This document shows, piece after piece, positions 45,367 to 53,147 of a stretch of DNA of 64,000 nucleotides. The DNA is from Curtobacterium sp. MCSS17_007 (GTDB taxonomy: Bacteria > Actinomycetota > Actinomycetes > Actinomycetales > Microbacteriaceae), in the NCBI RefSeq assembly GCF_003234175.2, contig NZ_CP126257.1, forward strand, positions 1 to 64,000, read 5' to 3'. The position numbers were made by a program, and so were the translations under genes. The notes below the pieces were generated by a model. It had not been told where the DNA came from. It worked only from the letters and a program-made list of their open reading frames with translations, and searched no databases. Position 1 is the stretch's first letter. Each line of letters begins with the position of its first letter.

Positions 45367-46482
45367 CTACGCGTCGACACCCGCGGTCAGCACCGCGGCA
45401 GCCGGGTCGAAGTCCTCCGGCAGCGGCGCGGGCCGCTCGACGGTCGACTCGATCGTGACGGCCTGGCCGGACTCGGCGGCGTCGCGGATGCCGAGCAGCA
45501 CGTCGAGGACGTGCAGCGCGACCTCACCCGACGCGCGCTCCGGACGGCCCTCGGCGATGGCGCGGGCCATCTCGACGACGCCGGTACCGCGGCCCCAGGT
45601 GGAGCCGACGGCCTCGAGGGTCTCGGGCTCCTCCTGGCCGTAGCGCCAGAGCTGCGAGGCGCCCTCGAAGGTGTTCGGGTCCGGCAGCGAGATCGTGCCG
45701 AGCGTGCCGTTGATCTCGACGAAGCCCATGCGCGGCAGCGCGTGCTGGAACGAGAACGTCGACTGGGCGGACTGCCCGGCGGCGAACTCGATGAGCGCGG
45801 CGTGGTGCGTGGGGACCTCGACGGGGAAGGTCTCGCCGGCGCGGTCACCCGAGGCGATCGTGCGACGGTCGAGGGACTTCGACGAGACGGCCTGCACGCG
45901 CGACGCGGTACCGAAGGCGTGCACGAGGGTCGTGACGTAGTACGGGCCCATGTCGAACAGGGGGCCGGCACCCTTCGCGAACAGGAAGTCCGGGTTCGGG
46001 TGCCACGCCTCCGGCCCGGGCACGTGGAACAGCGTCGTCGCGGTGAGCGGCTCGCCGATGTCACCACGGGCGATGGCGCGGAGTGCGGTCTGGATGCCGG
46101 CACCGAGCACGGTGTCGGGAGCCGTGGCGACGCGCAGGCCCTTCTCCTTCGCCGATGCGAGCACCGCTGCGGCCGACGCGTGGTCGGTCGCGATCGGCTT
46201 CTCGCTCCAGACGTGCTTGCCGGCGTCGATGATCTGCTGGTCGACCTCGGCGTGCGCGGCCGGGATCGTCAGGTTGATCACGATGGAGATGTCCTCGCGG
46301 GCGAGGAGCTCCTCGACGGTGCCGGACGCGGCGACGCCGTAGGCCTCCGCCTGGGCCGCCGCACGGTCGAGCAGCACGTCGGCGACGAAGCGGACCTCGA
46401 CGTCGGCGAACTTCGTCAGGTTCTCGAGGTACTGGGTGGAGATGTTGCCGGCACCGATGATGCCGATCCCGACGCGGCTCAC
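45367..46482 (-). CDS. Gfo/Idh/MocA-family oxidoreductase
   Basis: NAD(P)-dependent sugar oxidoreductase, 371 residues. Start GTG 46482 overlaps the upstream isomerase stop (GTGA). The N-terminal Rossmann fold begins GIGIIGAGNISTQYLENL; EKPIATDHASA is the family EKP motif with the catalytic lysine, and the C-terminal beta-sheet domain includes DMGPYYVTTLVHAFG. It probably acts with the upstream isomerase on a sugar or sugar acid brought in by the divergent transporter. Confidence 0.92.
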   Translation of the reverse strand: MSRVGIGIIGAGNISTQYLENLTKFADVEVRFVADVLLDRAAAQAEAYGVAASGTVEELLAREDISIVINLTIPAAHAEVDQQIIDAGKHVWSEKPIATDHASAAAVLASAKEKGLRVATAPDTVLGAGIQTALRAIARGDIGEPLTATTLFHVPGPEAWHPNPDFLFAKGAGPLFDMGPYYVTTLVHAFGTASRVQAVSSKSLDRRTIASGDRAGETFPVEVPTHHAALIEFAAGQSAQSTFSFQHALPRMGFVEINGTLGTISLPDPNTFEGASQLWRYGQEEPETLEAVGSTWGRGTGVVEMARAIAEGRPERASGEVALHVLDVLLGIRDAAESGQAVTIESTVERPAPLPEDFDPAAAVLTAGVDA

Positions 46483-47279
46483 TTGTCGTTGCCCTTCAGC
46501 CACTCGAGCGACTCGGTGATGCCCTGGAAGACGTCACCCGAGTACGCGTCGAACTCGACGACGCGGATGGCCTGCGGTGCGGCGGCGAGGATGCCGCGCA
46601 CGTCGACGTCGCCCTGGCCGGCCGGGGTCTGGTTCTCGAAGGCGCGCTGCAGGGCCTCGGGCACGATGAGGGCGCTCTCGGACGAGGGCAGTGCGGTGAG
46701 GATGTCACCGTCGACCTTGCCGTCCTTGACGTGGATCGCGACGACGCGCTCACCGAGGGCCTGCAGGACGGCCGGGGCGTCGGCGCCGCCGACGGTGGCC
46801 CAGAAGGTGTCGACCTCGAGCACGGTCTCCGGCGAGAGCTGCTCGACGAACAGGTCGTAGACGGTGCGACCGTCGACCTTGTTGGTGAACTCCCACTGGT
46901 GGTTGTGGTACCCGAACTTGAGCCCGCGGGCGCTGGCCTCGGCGGTGAGCTCGTTGACGCGCTCGGCGATCTTCGCGACGTCGTCGGCGGTCTGCCAGCG
47001 GTCGGTCGGGATGAACGGGTCGATGACGGTCTGGATGCCGAGGCGCTCCGCGGCGTCCCAGATCGGGGCGGTGTCCTCGGCGTCGATCACGGCGACGTGA
47101 CCGGACGGCGCCTGCAGACCGGTGGCGGCGAAGGCCTTCTCGAGGTCGGCGGCGCGCTCGACGAACGCGTACGGCTCGACGTTCTCGTAGCCGATCTCGC
47201 GCACCCGGGCGATGGCCTTGTCGAGGTCTTCGGCGATGGCGTCGCGCAGCGAGTACAGCTGCACAGAGGTGGTGGGCAT
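46479..47279 (-). CDS. Sugar phosphate isomerase/epimerase (xylose-isomerase-like TIM barrel)
   Basis: 266 residues from ATG 47279 with AAGGAG 9 bases upstream. AP_endonuc_2-type TIM barrel: SVQLYSLRD, LKFGYHNHQWEF (metal His), EVDTFWAT, HVKDGK, and VVEFDAYSGD near the end. Related proteins include IolE/hydroxypyruvate isomerases and ketosugar epimerases. It is first in a two-gene operon with the Gfo/Idh enzyme. The promoter region carries a CAAAAACCAC...GTAGTTTTTG palindrome. Confidence 0.9.
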   Translation of the reverse strand: MPTTSVQLYSLRDAIAEDLDKAIARVREIGYENVEPYAFVERAADLEKAFAATGLQAPSGHVAVIDAEDTAPIWDAAERLGIQTVIDPFIPTDRWQTADDVAKIAERVNELTAEASARGLKFGYHNHQWEFTNKVDGRTVYDLFVEQLSPETVLEVDTFWATVGGADAPAVLQALGERVVAIHVKDGKVDGDILTALPSSESALIVPEALQRAFENQTPAGQGDVDVRGILAAAPQAIRVVEFDAYSGDVFQGITESLEWLKGNDK

Positions 47280-47364
47280 GGCAGAGGGCTCCTTCGGTCC
47301 TGTCAGGTTGTCGGGGCCCGTCGAGGATCGATGCTCCCCGGCGAGATCGAGACCGACGCTACCC

Positions 47365-47391
47365 CAAAAACCACCCGCTGTGTAGTTTTTG
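47365..47391 (-). promoter_or_regulatory. Palindromic operator upstream of the isomerase operon
   Basis: CAAAAACCAC-N7-GTAGTTTTTG: the 10-base arms match at 9 of 10 positions. It is about 86 bases upstream of the isomerase start and lies in an otherwise GC-rich gap. It is probably a repressor site (LacI or GntR type); the regulator is not encoded nearby. Confidence 0.55.
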
Positions 47392-47464
47392 TCGCGCATC
47401 GTTCGCGGGCAATCTGGACGACACGTGTCGCACGCAGCCCGGTCGATGTATGCTCGCCGTCGGA

Positions 47465-47485
47465 AAACCTTGCAGCACAAGGTTT
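47465..47485 (+). promoter_or_regulatory. Palindromic operator upstream of the MFS/GPH transporter
   Basis: AAACCTTG-CAGCA-CAAGGTTT with perfect 8-base arms, 23 bases before the transporter ATG. It would overlap the transcript start or leader, as expected for a repressor site. Confidence 0.6.
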
Positions 47486-47507
47486 CCGATCGACTCAAGG
47501 AGGCGTC

Positions 47508-48803
47508 ATGAGCACACCCGAACCCGGCAGCCCCGCACTGCTGAACCCGGAAGAGGGCATCACCCAGCCCGTCAGCACCGTCAAGGTGGGGATCGGCTAC
47601 CAGGTCGCCCTGTTCCTCGGACAGTTCGGACTGTTCGTGGCGCTCATGGCCCCGGTCTACGTGAGCATGCAGATCAAGGCGCAGGCCCTGGTCGGCGACG
47701 ACGCGGCGAACGTCATCGGCTCCGCGCTCCCGATCGGCGCGTTCGGCGCGCTCCTCATGAACCCCCTGGCCGGCGCGCTGTCCGACCGCACCCGCACCCG
47801 CTGGGGTCGTCGCCGCCCGTGGCTGCTCGGCGGCGTGGTGGTCTTCGCGATCGCGCTCGCCTGGATCGCCTACGCGCCCGACGTCCTCAACCTGACGCTC
47901 GGCTGGCTGCTCGCGCAGGTCGCGGCGAACGCCACGCTCGCCACCCTGCTCGCGAGCTTCGCCGACAACGTGCCGCAGCTCCAGCGCGGCCGGGCGTCGA
48001 GCATCATCGCCCTCGCGCAGAACATCGCCGTGCTCGCGGGCACCTACCTGTCGGTGTTCTTCGTCGCGAACCTGCCGGTCCTGTTCATCGCCCCGGGCAT
48101 CCTGGCGATCGTCCTGGTCGTCGTCTACGCCCTGGTCGCCCGTGACGAGTTGCCGACCTACAAGCTCAAGCCGTTCACCTGGATCAACCTCATCTCGTCG
48201 TTCTGGACGAACCCGATCAAGAACCCCGACTTCGCCTTCGCGTGGTGGTCGCGCTTCCTGATCATCCTGGCGACGTTCATGTTCACGACGTACCGCCTGC
48301 TCTACATGCAGGAGCACCTCGGGATCGAGAACCTCGAGGACGCCACCGAGGCCGTCGCGTTCGGCGTGCTCCTCTACACGATCGCGCTCCTGGTCAGCGC
48401 GGCGCTGTCCGGTTGGGCGTCCGACAAGATCGGTCGCCGGAAGGTCTTCGTCGGTGGCTCGACGGCACTGTTCGCGGTCGGCCTGGTGATCCTCGCCCAC
48501 GCCGACACCGTGACCGGATTCTACGTCGCCGAGGTCGTCATGGGCTTCGCCTACGGCATCTACTCGGCCATCGACACCGCACTCGTCGTGGACGTGCTGC
48601 CGAACGCTGACCGGCCCGGCAAGGACCTCGGCGTCATCAACATCGCGAACGCGCTGCCGCAGTCGCTCGCGCCCGCCATCTCGCTCTTCTTCCTGAAGAT
48701 CGGCAGCGACCACGCCGACAACTACGAGCTGATGTGCTGGGCCGCCGGGATCGTCGCCCTGCTGGGCGCCCTGGTGGTCATCCCGATCAAGCGGGTCCGC
48801 TGA
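47508..48803 (+). CDS. MFS/GPH-type sugar transporter
   Basis: 431 residues with about twelve transmembrane helices, ATG 47508 with AAGGAGG upstream. The loop DRTRTRWGRRRPWLLGG between helices 2 and 3 and the equivalent SDKIGRRKVFVGG in the second half mark the superfamily; the first resembles sugar:cation symporters of the GPH type. It is divergent from the isomerase/oxidoreductase operon, so it probably imports the substrate of those enzymes. Confidence 0.9.
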   Translation: MSTPEPGSPALLNPEEGITQPVSTVKVGIGYQVALFLGQFGLFVALMAPVYVSMQIKAQALVGDDAANVIGSALPIGAFGALLMNPLAGALSDRTRTRWGRRRPWLLGGVVVFAIALAWIAYAPDVLNLTLGWLLAQVAANATLATLLASFADNVPQLQRGRASSIIALAQNIAVLAGTYLSVFFVANLPVLFIAPGILAIVLVVVYALVARDELPTYKLKPFTWINLISSFWTNPIKNPDFAFAWWSRFLIILATFMFTTYRLLYMQEHLGIENLEDATEAVAFGVLLYTIALLVSAALSGWASDKIGRRKVFVGGSTALFAVGLVILAHADTVTGFYVAEVVMGFAYGIYSAIDTALVVDVLPNADRPGKDLGVINIANALPQSLAPAISLFFLKIGSDHADNYELMCWAAGIVALLGALVVIPIKRVR

Positions 48804-48816
48804 CAGCCCGCGCCAC

Positions 48817-48856
48817 GACGGACGGGAGGCGCGGTGCCAGCTGGCACCGTCCTCCC
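48817..48856. repeat. Dispersed palindrome copy 6 (right arm decayed)
   Basis: The left arm (CGACGGACGGGAGGCGCGGTGCC) and the core GGTGCCAGCTGGCACC are intact, but the right arm has lost bases and diverges (TCCTCCCTCGC). It lies after the transporter gene. Confidence 0.8.
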
Positions 48857-48870
48857 TCGCAGGCTCGGTC

Positions 48871-48917
48871 GGCGCGCCCCGCGCAACGCTCCGCGTTGCC
48901 GCTGAGCGGGGCGCGCC
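48871..48917. terminator. Compound hairpin after the transporter gene
   Basis: Outer arms GGCGCGCCCCGC (48871-48882) and its complement (48906-48917) enclose an inner GCAACGC/GCGTTGC stem (48883-48889 and 48893-48899). The nested layout resembles the hairpin at 33.66-33.72 kb. Confidence 0.7.
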
Positions 48918-48939
48918 CGTCCGTCCAAGGCCACGTCGC

Positions 48940-48945
48940 TAGCGT
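48940..48945 (+). promoter_or_regulatory. -10 box for a leaderless carboxylesterase transcript
   Basis: TAGCGT, then 6 bases, then the GTG start at 48952. No ribosome-binding site is present. Confidence 0.4.
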
Positions 48946-48951
48946 GGGCCG

Positions 48952-50274
48952 GTGCGATCCACCGACACCCGTTCCTTCGACACCCCGGCCGGCACGATCG
49001 AGGCGGTGGTCGACGGTGACGTGACCCGCGCCCTCGGGATCCCGTACGCCCAGGCCGACCGCTTCGCGCCGCCGGCGCCGCAGCCGCCGTTCACCGAGCC
49101 GTTCCGCGCCGACACCCCGGCACCCGTCCCGCCGCAGCCGAGCGCGCAGTTCGTCGACCAGCTCCTGCCGTCGATGGACCACCTGCGGGTCGACGAGCAC
49201 TGCCAGCGCCTGAGCATCACGGTGCCCGCGGACGTCGGACCCGACGAGCGCCTGCCGGTGATGGTCTGGGTGCACGGCGGGTCCTACGTGCTCGGCGGCG
49301 GTGACCTGCCGATCCACGACGCGCACGACCTGGTGACCGAGCAGCGCGTGGTGGTCGTCACGGTGACCTACCGGCTCGGGGTGCTCGGGTTCCTCGGTGA
49401 CGGCGAGACGGTGCCGGCGAACCTCGGCCTGCTCGACCTGGTCGAGGCGTTCCGGTGGGTGCGGCGGAACATCGCGGCGTTCGGCGGCGACCCCGACTCC
49501 GTCACGGCGTTCGGACAGTCCGCCGGGGCGGACGCCATCGCGCACCTCATGATCAGCGAGGGTGCGCACGGGCTCTTCCGTCGTGCGATCGTGCAGAGTG
49601 CGCCCCTCGGGCTCTCGCGGGGGCGGGCGCGGATGAACCGGGCGATGGTCCGGGCCGTCGGGACGGTCGCGGCGGACAGGTCGCTCGACGAGGTCCTCGA
49701 GCGGCAGGCCCTCGCGACGAAGGCCGGCGGCCGGTACGGCCTGGCGGGCGGGATGCCGTTCGGCACGCAGTACGGCTTCGCGCCGCTGCCCGCCGAGCAC
49801 GACACCGACCGGGCCTGGCGCGCCGTCGCGCACGACGTGGACGTGCTCATCGGGTCCGGTTCCGACGAGGCGGGCATGTACGTGCCGCTCGTCCCCGGGC
49901 TCCGGACGGCGGCGCGGTCCCGGCCGCTGCGGTCGCTGCTGCGCTGGCTGCTCGTCCGGCCGTTGTCCGAGGTGATCTACGGGCGCGATGCCCGGCGCTT
50001 CGCCGCACGGCACCGGGACGCCGGCGGTCGGGCGACGGTCTACCGACTGCTGCGGCACCCGTCGGTGGCACCGGTGGGTGCGGTGCACATGAGCGACCTG
50101 CCGCTGCTGCTCGGCGGGCGGGCGGCGTGGGTCGGCAGCCGGTTCGTGCCGGAGCGGGACTGGCCGGTGGTCGAGCGGCGCGGGCGCGCGCTGCGGGCGA
50201 TCTGGGCGGACTTCGCGCGCACCGGTCAGGTGACCGCGCCGGACGACGAGACGCTGGTGTTCGACCGCGGGTGA
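48952..50274 (+). CDS. Type-B carboxylesterase/para-nitrobenzyl esterase family
   Basis: 440 residues from GTG 48952. Alpha/beta hydrolase with oxyanion motif VWVHGGSYVLGGG, nucleophile Ser190 in FGQSAGAD, Glu in GSGSDEAGM, and His near AVHMSDLPLLLG. No signal peptide, so intracellular. Substrates are unknown; the family hydrolyses a broad range of esters. It is about 60 residues shorter than typical members. Confidence 0.9.
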   Translation: MRSTDTRSFDTPAGTIEAVVDGDVTRALGIPYAQADRFAPPAPQPPFTEPFRADTPAPVPPQPSAQFVDQLLPSMDHLRVDEHCQRLSITVPADVGPDERLPVMVWVHGGSYVLGGGDLPIHDAHDLVTEQRVVVVTVTYRLGVLGFLGDGETVPANLGLLDLVEAFRWVRRNIAAFGGDPDSVTAFGQSAGADAIAHLMISEGAHGLFRRAIVQSAPLGLSRGRARMNRAMVRAVGTVAADRSLDEVLERQALATKAGGRYGLAGGMPFGTQYGFAPLPAEHDTDRAWRAVAHDVDVLIGSGSDEAGMYVPLVPGLRTAARSRPLRSLLRWLLVRPLSEVIYGRDARRFAARHRDAGGRATVYRLLRHPSVAPVGAVHMSDLPLLLGGRAAWVGSRFVPERDWPVVERRGRALRAIWADFARTGQVTAPDDETLVFDRG

Positions 50275-50303
50275 GGAGCCAGGACCGTCGGTCCCGGCTC
50301 CTC
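50273..50303. terminator. Bidirectional hairpin after the carboxylesterase
   Basis: 14-base arms (50273-50286 and 50290-50303) with one mismatch and a 3-base loop, starting inside the carboxylesterase stop codon. The convergent monooxygenase gene ends at 50329. Confidence 0.65.
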
Positions 50304-50328
50304 GACGTGGTGTCCCGCCGTCGCCCGA

Positions 50329-51573
50329 TCAGCCGCGGCGCGTGGCGCCGATCGCCCAGACACGCGGCGGCTCGACGCCGTTGACGGCGTGGTCGCCGAC
50401 GATCCGGGCCTTGAACACCCACGGGTTGTGGCTGCCCGCGGTGCGGGCGTTCCGCCAGTGCCGGTCGAGGTTCTTCGCCGTGCTCACGCCCGAGGCCGCG
50501 AGGGCGTCGAACAGGTGTGACGTCGCGGTGGTCGCGAGGGTCGTGAGCGCGACCTGCGCCTGTGCGGTCGCGAGCTCGGCGCGGTCGTTGCGCCGCTCGT
50601 CCTCGGCGACGTCGAGGGCGGCCCCCTCGTACGCCGCCTGCAGGGCCTCGGCCGCCCGGTCGACGATCGCGGTCGCCGCGAAGCCGGCCGCGGACACCTC
50701 GCCCACGACCTGCAGGATCTGCGGGTCCTGGGCGAAGGTGTCGGCGTTGCCGTGCGAGAACACCCGGTTGCGGTTCCGGACCTGCAGCGCGATCTCCCGC
50801 TCGGCGGCCAGGACGGAGCCGGCGAGGACGGTGAGGAGCACCGCCTGGTAGAACGCGGTCTGGTACTTGAACCGGTCGTCGAACAGCACGACGGCGTCGG
50901 CCTGGACGACGGCGTCGGTGAAGGTGCTCGTCCCGGAGCCGGTGGTGCGCTGACCGAAGCCGTCCCAGTCGTCGGTGTGGGTGACGGCGGGCTGGTGTGC
51001 GTCGACGATCGCGATGACCCGCTCGCCGGTGTCGGTGCGCTCGGCGTAGGTGTCGATCCAGTCCGCGAAGATGCTGCCGGTCGAGTAGTACTTCTGCCCG
51101 CTGATCCGGAAGGTGCCGTCGTCCTGCGGGGTGACCTTGGTGATGACGTCGCCGATCTGCACGGCGCCGACCTCGGTCCAGGAGTTGCCCGCGATCTCGC
51201 CGCGACCGAAGCGCTCGAGCCAGGCGTCCCGTTCGCCGGACCGGGCGACGAGGCGGTCCTCGACCAGGGCGAAGTGCCCGCGGAGTGCCTGTGGGATGTT
51301 GCTGTCCGCGGCGGCGAGCTCGGTCAGCAGGCGGAACAGCTGCGGGAGGGTGGCGCCGGCGCCGCCGAACCCGGTCGGGACGCGGACGGCGCCGAACCCG
51401 GCGGCTGCGAGTTCGCGGATCTCGTCGGAGGGGAGCCGGTGGTCCCGTTCCCGCTCGGAGGCACCGGCGGCGATGCGGTCGAAGATCGGCCGGAAGCGTC
51501 CGGCCAGGGTCTCGTAGTCGACGGGCGCGTCGGCCTGGTGGGTGCCGAGCGCTTCGGTGGTCGTGTCGGTCAT
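50329..51573 (-). CDS. Acyl-CoA-dehydrogenase-fold flavin monooxygenase (SfnC/DszC-like)
   Basis: 414 residues from ATG 51573, GGAAGG 8 bases upstream. The order is the N-terminal helical domain (RLPSDEIRELAAAGFGAVRVPTGFGG), the beta-domain with GQKYYSTGS, and a C-terminal four-helix bundle ending WVFKARIVGDHAVNG. These features fit the DszC/SfnC group, which uses reduced flavin to oxygenate sulfur or nitrogen compounds, better than true acyl-CoA dehydrogenases, whose catalytic Glu region is not evident. The substrate is unknown. It lies downstream of a UreI/AmiS-type channel gene. Confidence 0.8.
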   Translation of the reverse strand: MTDTTTEALGTHQADAPVDYETLAGRFRPIFDRIAAGASERERDHRLPSDEIRELAAAGFGAVRVPTGFGGAGATLPQLFRLLTELAAADSNIPQALRGHFALVEDRLVARSGERDAWLERFGRGEIAGNSWTEVGAVQIGDVITKVTPQDDGTFRISGQKYYSTGSIFADWIDTYAERTDTGERVIAIVDAHQPAVTHTDDWDGFGQRTTGSGTSTFTDAVVQADAVVLFDDRFKYQTAFYQAVLLTVLAGSVLAAEREIALQVRNRNRVFSHGNADTFAQDPQILQVVGEVSAAGFAATAIVDRAAEALQAAYEGAALDVAEDERRNDRAELATAQAQVALTTLATTATSHLFDALAASGVSTAKNLDRHWRNARTAGSHNPWVFKARIVGDHAVNGVEPPRVWAIGATRRG

Positions 51574-51592
51574 GTCGTGTGCCTTCCGGTGT

Positions 51593-51640
51593 GCGGGTCG
51601 GTCTGCGGGTCGGTCTGCGTGTCGTCGTGCGGGTCGGTCT
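51593..51640. repeat. 12-base tandem repeat between the channel and monooxygenase genes
   Basis: GCGGGTCGGTCT at 51593-51604, 51605-51616 and 51629-51640, with a degenerate fourth unit at 51617-51628. It fills the 86-base gap just upstream of the monooxygenase ribosome-binding site. Confidence 0.75.
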
Positions 51641-51659
51641 GCGTGGAGGGGGAGTGTCG

Positions 51660-52298
51660 TCAGGCGGCGGCGGGCTGGGCCACGACCGGGGTCTGCGCGG
51701 GCTGGACCTCCGTCGGTCGCGCCCCGCGACGGGCGAGCACGGCCGCGCCGACGAAGACGATGACCGCGACGGCGCCGGCGCCGACGGTCCACGCGGGCCC
51801 GGCCGGCCACCGACCCGAGAGCCCGAGGAGCGCCGGCACCGTCGTGGTCGTCTGGCTGGCGAGGACGAGCGCCCAGGCCGTGTAGCGGCCGACGTCGAGG
51901 CCGAGTGCGAGCAGCAGGAAGAAGAGCGTCCACAGCCCGGCCCAGGTCGCCCACAGCACGGCGAGGACCGGGTCGACGGTGGCGTTCGTGACCGCGAACA
52001 CGACGGCGATCGCGGCGACGAGGCCGCAGAACCAGCCGAGTCCCGTCGATCCGAGGCTCGCGAGCGTGTCGAGCCCCACGTACAGGTAGGTGAGGCCGAA
52101 CAGGAACGTCCCCGCGATCGACAGCAGGACGGGCAGCGACCCGTCGGCCGTGACGGCGACGGCCGTGCACAGCACGAGCTGCACGCCGCCGACCAGGACG
52201 TTGAACACACCGCTGTCGCGGCCGGGCACCCGACCGAGCAGGGTGAGCCCGTTGATGAGCAGTGCTGCCCCCGAGAGGACCAAGCAGATGTACGCCAT
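51660..52298 (-). CDS. AmiS/UreI-family channel
   Basis: 212 residues from ATG 52298 with six or seven transmembrane helices. The N-terminus MAYICLVLSGAALLINGLTLLG and the LFGLTYLYVGLDTL motif match the AmiS/UreI family of urea and short-chain amide channels. The C-terminal 25 residues are a Pro/Ala-rich tail. No urease or amidase is adjacent; instead a flavin monooxygenase follows, which makes the transported compound unclear. Confidence 0.85.
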   Translation of the reverse strand: MAYICLVLSGAALLINGLTLLGRVPGRDSGVFNVLVGGVQLVLCTAVAVTADGSLPVLLSIAGTFLFGLTYLYVGLDTLASLGSTGLGWFCGLVAAIAVVFAVTNATVDPVLAVLWATWAGLWTLFFLLLALGLDVGRYTAWALVLASQTTTTVPALLGLSGRWPAGPAWTVGAGAVAVIVFVGAAVLARRGARPTEVQPAQTPVVAQPAAA

Positions 52299-52434
52299 GC
52301 CGACGACCGTGACAGCGGTGCGGGGGCCTCGGAAGGGTTGTGTCGGACTGTGTCCGACGGTGACGTTCCGTGACACCGCCCGCCCCCGGACGGGGAGGTC
52401 GCGCCCGCACGGTCCGGTCGGCAGGATCGACCAC

Positions 52435-53019
52435 GTGCCCGACGCCGACCTCCGCTCCCGCATCGTCTCCGGTGCCGCCGACGCCTTCCGCGACGGCGAC
52501 TTCCACGCGGTCGGACCGGAGGAGGTCGCCCGGTCCGCCGGGGTCACGGTCGACGAGCTGCACCGGGTGTTCCCGTCGTGGGAGCTGCTCGTGGTGGCCG
52601 TCGTCGACCGGTGGGCCGGGGTCGGGCGTGAGGCACTCCGCGGCGTCGCCGAGCAGGAGGGGGCCGTCGCGTACCTCCGGGCCCGGCTCGACCGCGGCCA
52701 GCAGCACCCCGCGCTCGTGCGGCTCCGGGTCGCGCTGCTCAGCGCCACATCGACCCCGGGTCACCCGGCGTCGGGGTGGTTCCGGCAGCAGTACACGATG
52801 CTCTTCGAGGACGTGACCCTCGCCCTCGTGCGGGACGTCGTCGCCGGTCGCGAGCCCCGGGGAGCCGCACCCCGGCACGCGGCCGAGCAGCTCGTCGCGC
52901 TCTTCGAGGGACTGCAGCTGCAGGCGATGCTCCGGGACGACGCCGACCTGCTCGACGGGTGGGACCGCGCGGTCGCGCGCATGCGCGCCGGGTGGTCGGC
53001 CGCCGCGGCCGCCGTCTGA
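52435..53019 (+). CDS. TetR-family transcriptional regulator
   Basis: 194 residues from GTG 52435, with AGGAT upstream. The helix-turn-helix (about 8-52) has RIVSGAADAFRDGDFHAVGPEEVARSAGVTVDELHRVFPSWELL; the C-terminal ligand domain is helical. It is divergent from the UreI-like channel gene with 136 bases between starts, so it is the likely regulator of that pair. Confidence 0.85.
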   Translation: MPDADLRSRIVSGAADAFRDGDFHAVGPEEVARSAGVTVDELHRVFPSWELLVVAVVDRWAGVGREALRGVAEQEGAVAYLRARLDRGQQHPALVRLRVALLSATSTPGHPASGWFRQQYTMLFEDVTLALVRDVVAGREPRGAAPRHAAEQLVALFEGLQLQAMLRDDADLLDGWDRAVARMRAGWSAAAAAV

Positions 53020-53147
53020 ACGACCGCTCGAGCGCCGCCGACCACACCGCCGGCGACGAGCGTCCGTGCGGCGACGGTCAGCGCCAGGACGACGACCGCG
53101 GCCAGGGGGACCGCGTGCCTGACCGCGGAGAGCCGGTCACGTCCTCG

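Noticed and set aside
44491..46860. 789-residue plus-strand frame spanning permease 2, the palindrome and the Gfo/Idh gene
   Set aside because: It runs out of frame through two real genes in opposite directions and has low-complexity Arg/Gly/Asp composition.
46479..48713. 744-residue minus-strand frame as a long isomerase
   Set aside because: Its first ~480 residues are antisense to the MFS transporter; the isomerase proper starts at ATG 47279 with a ribosome-binding site.
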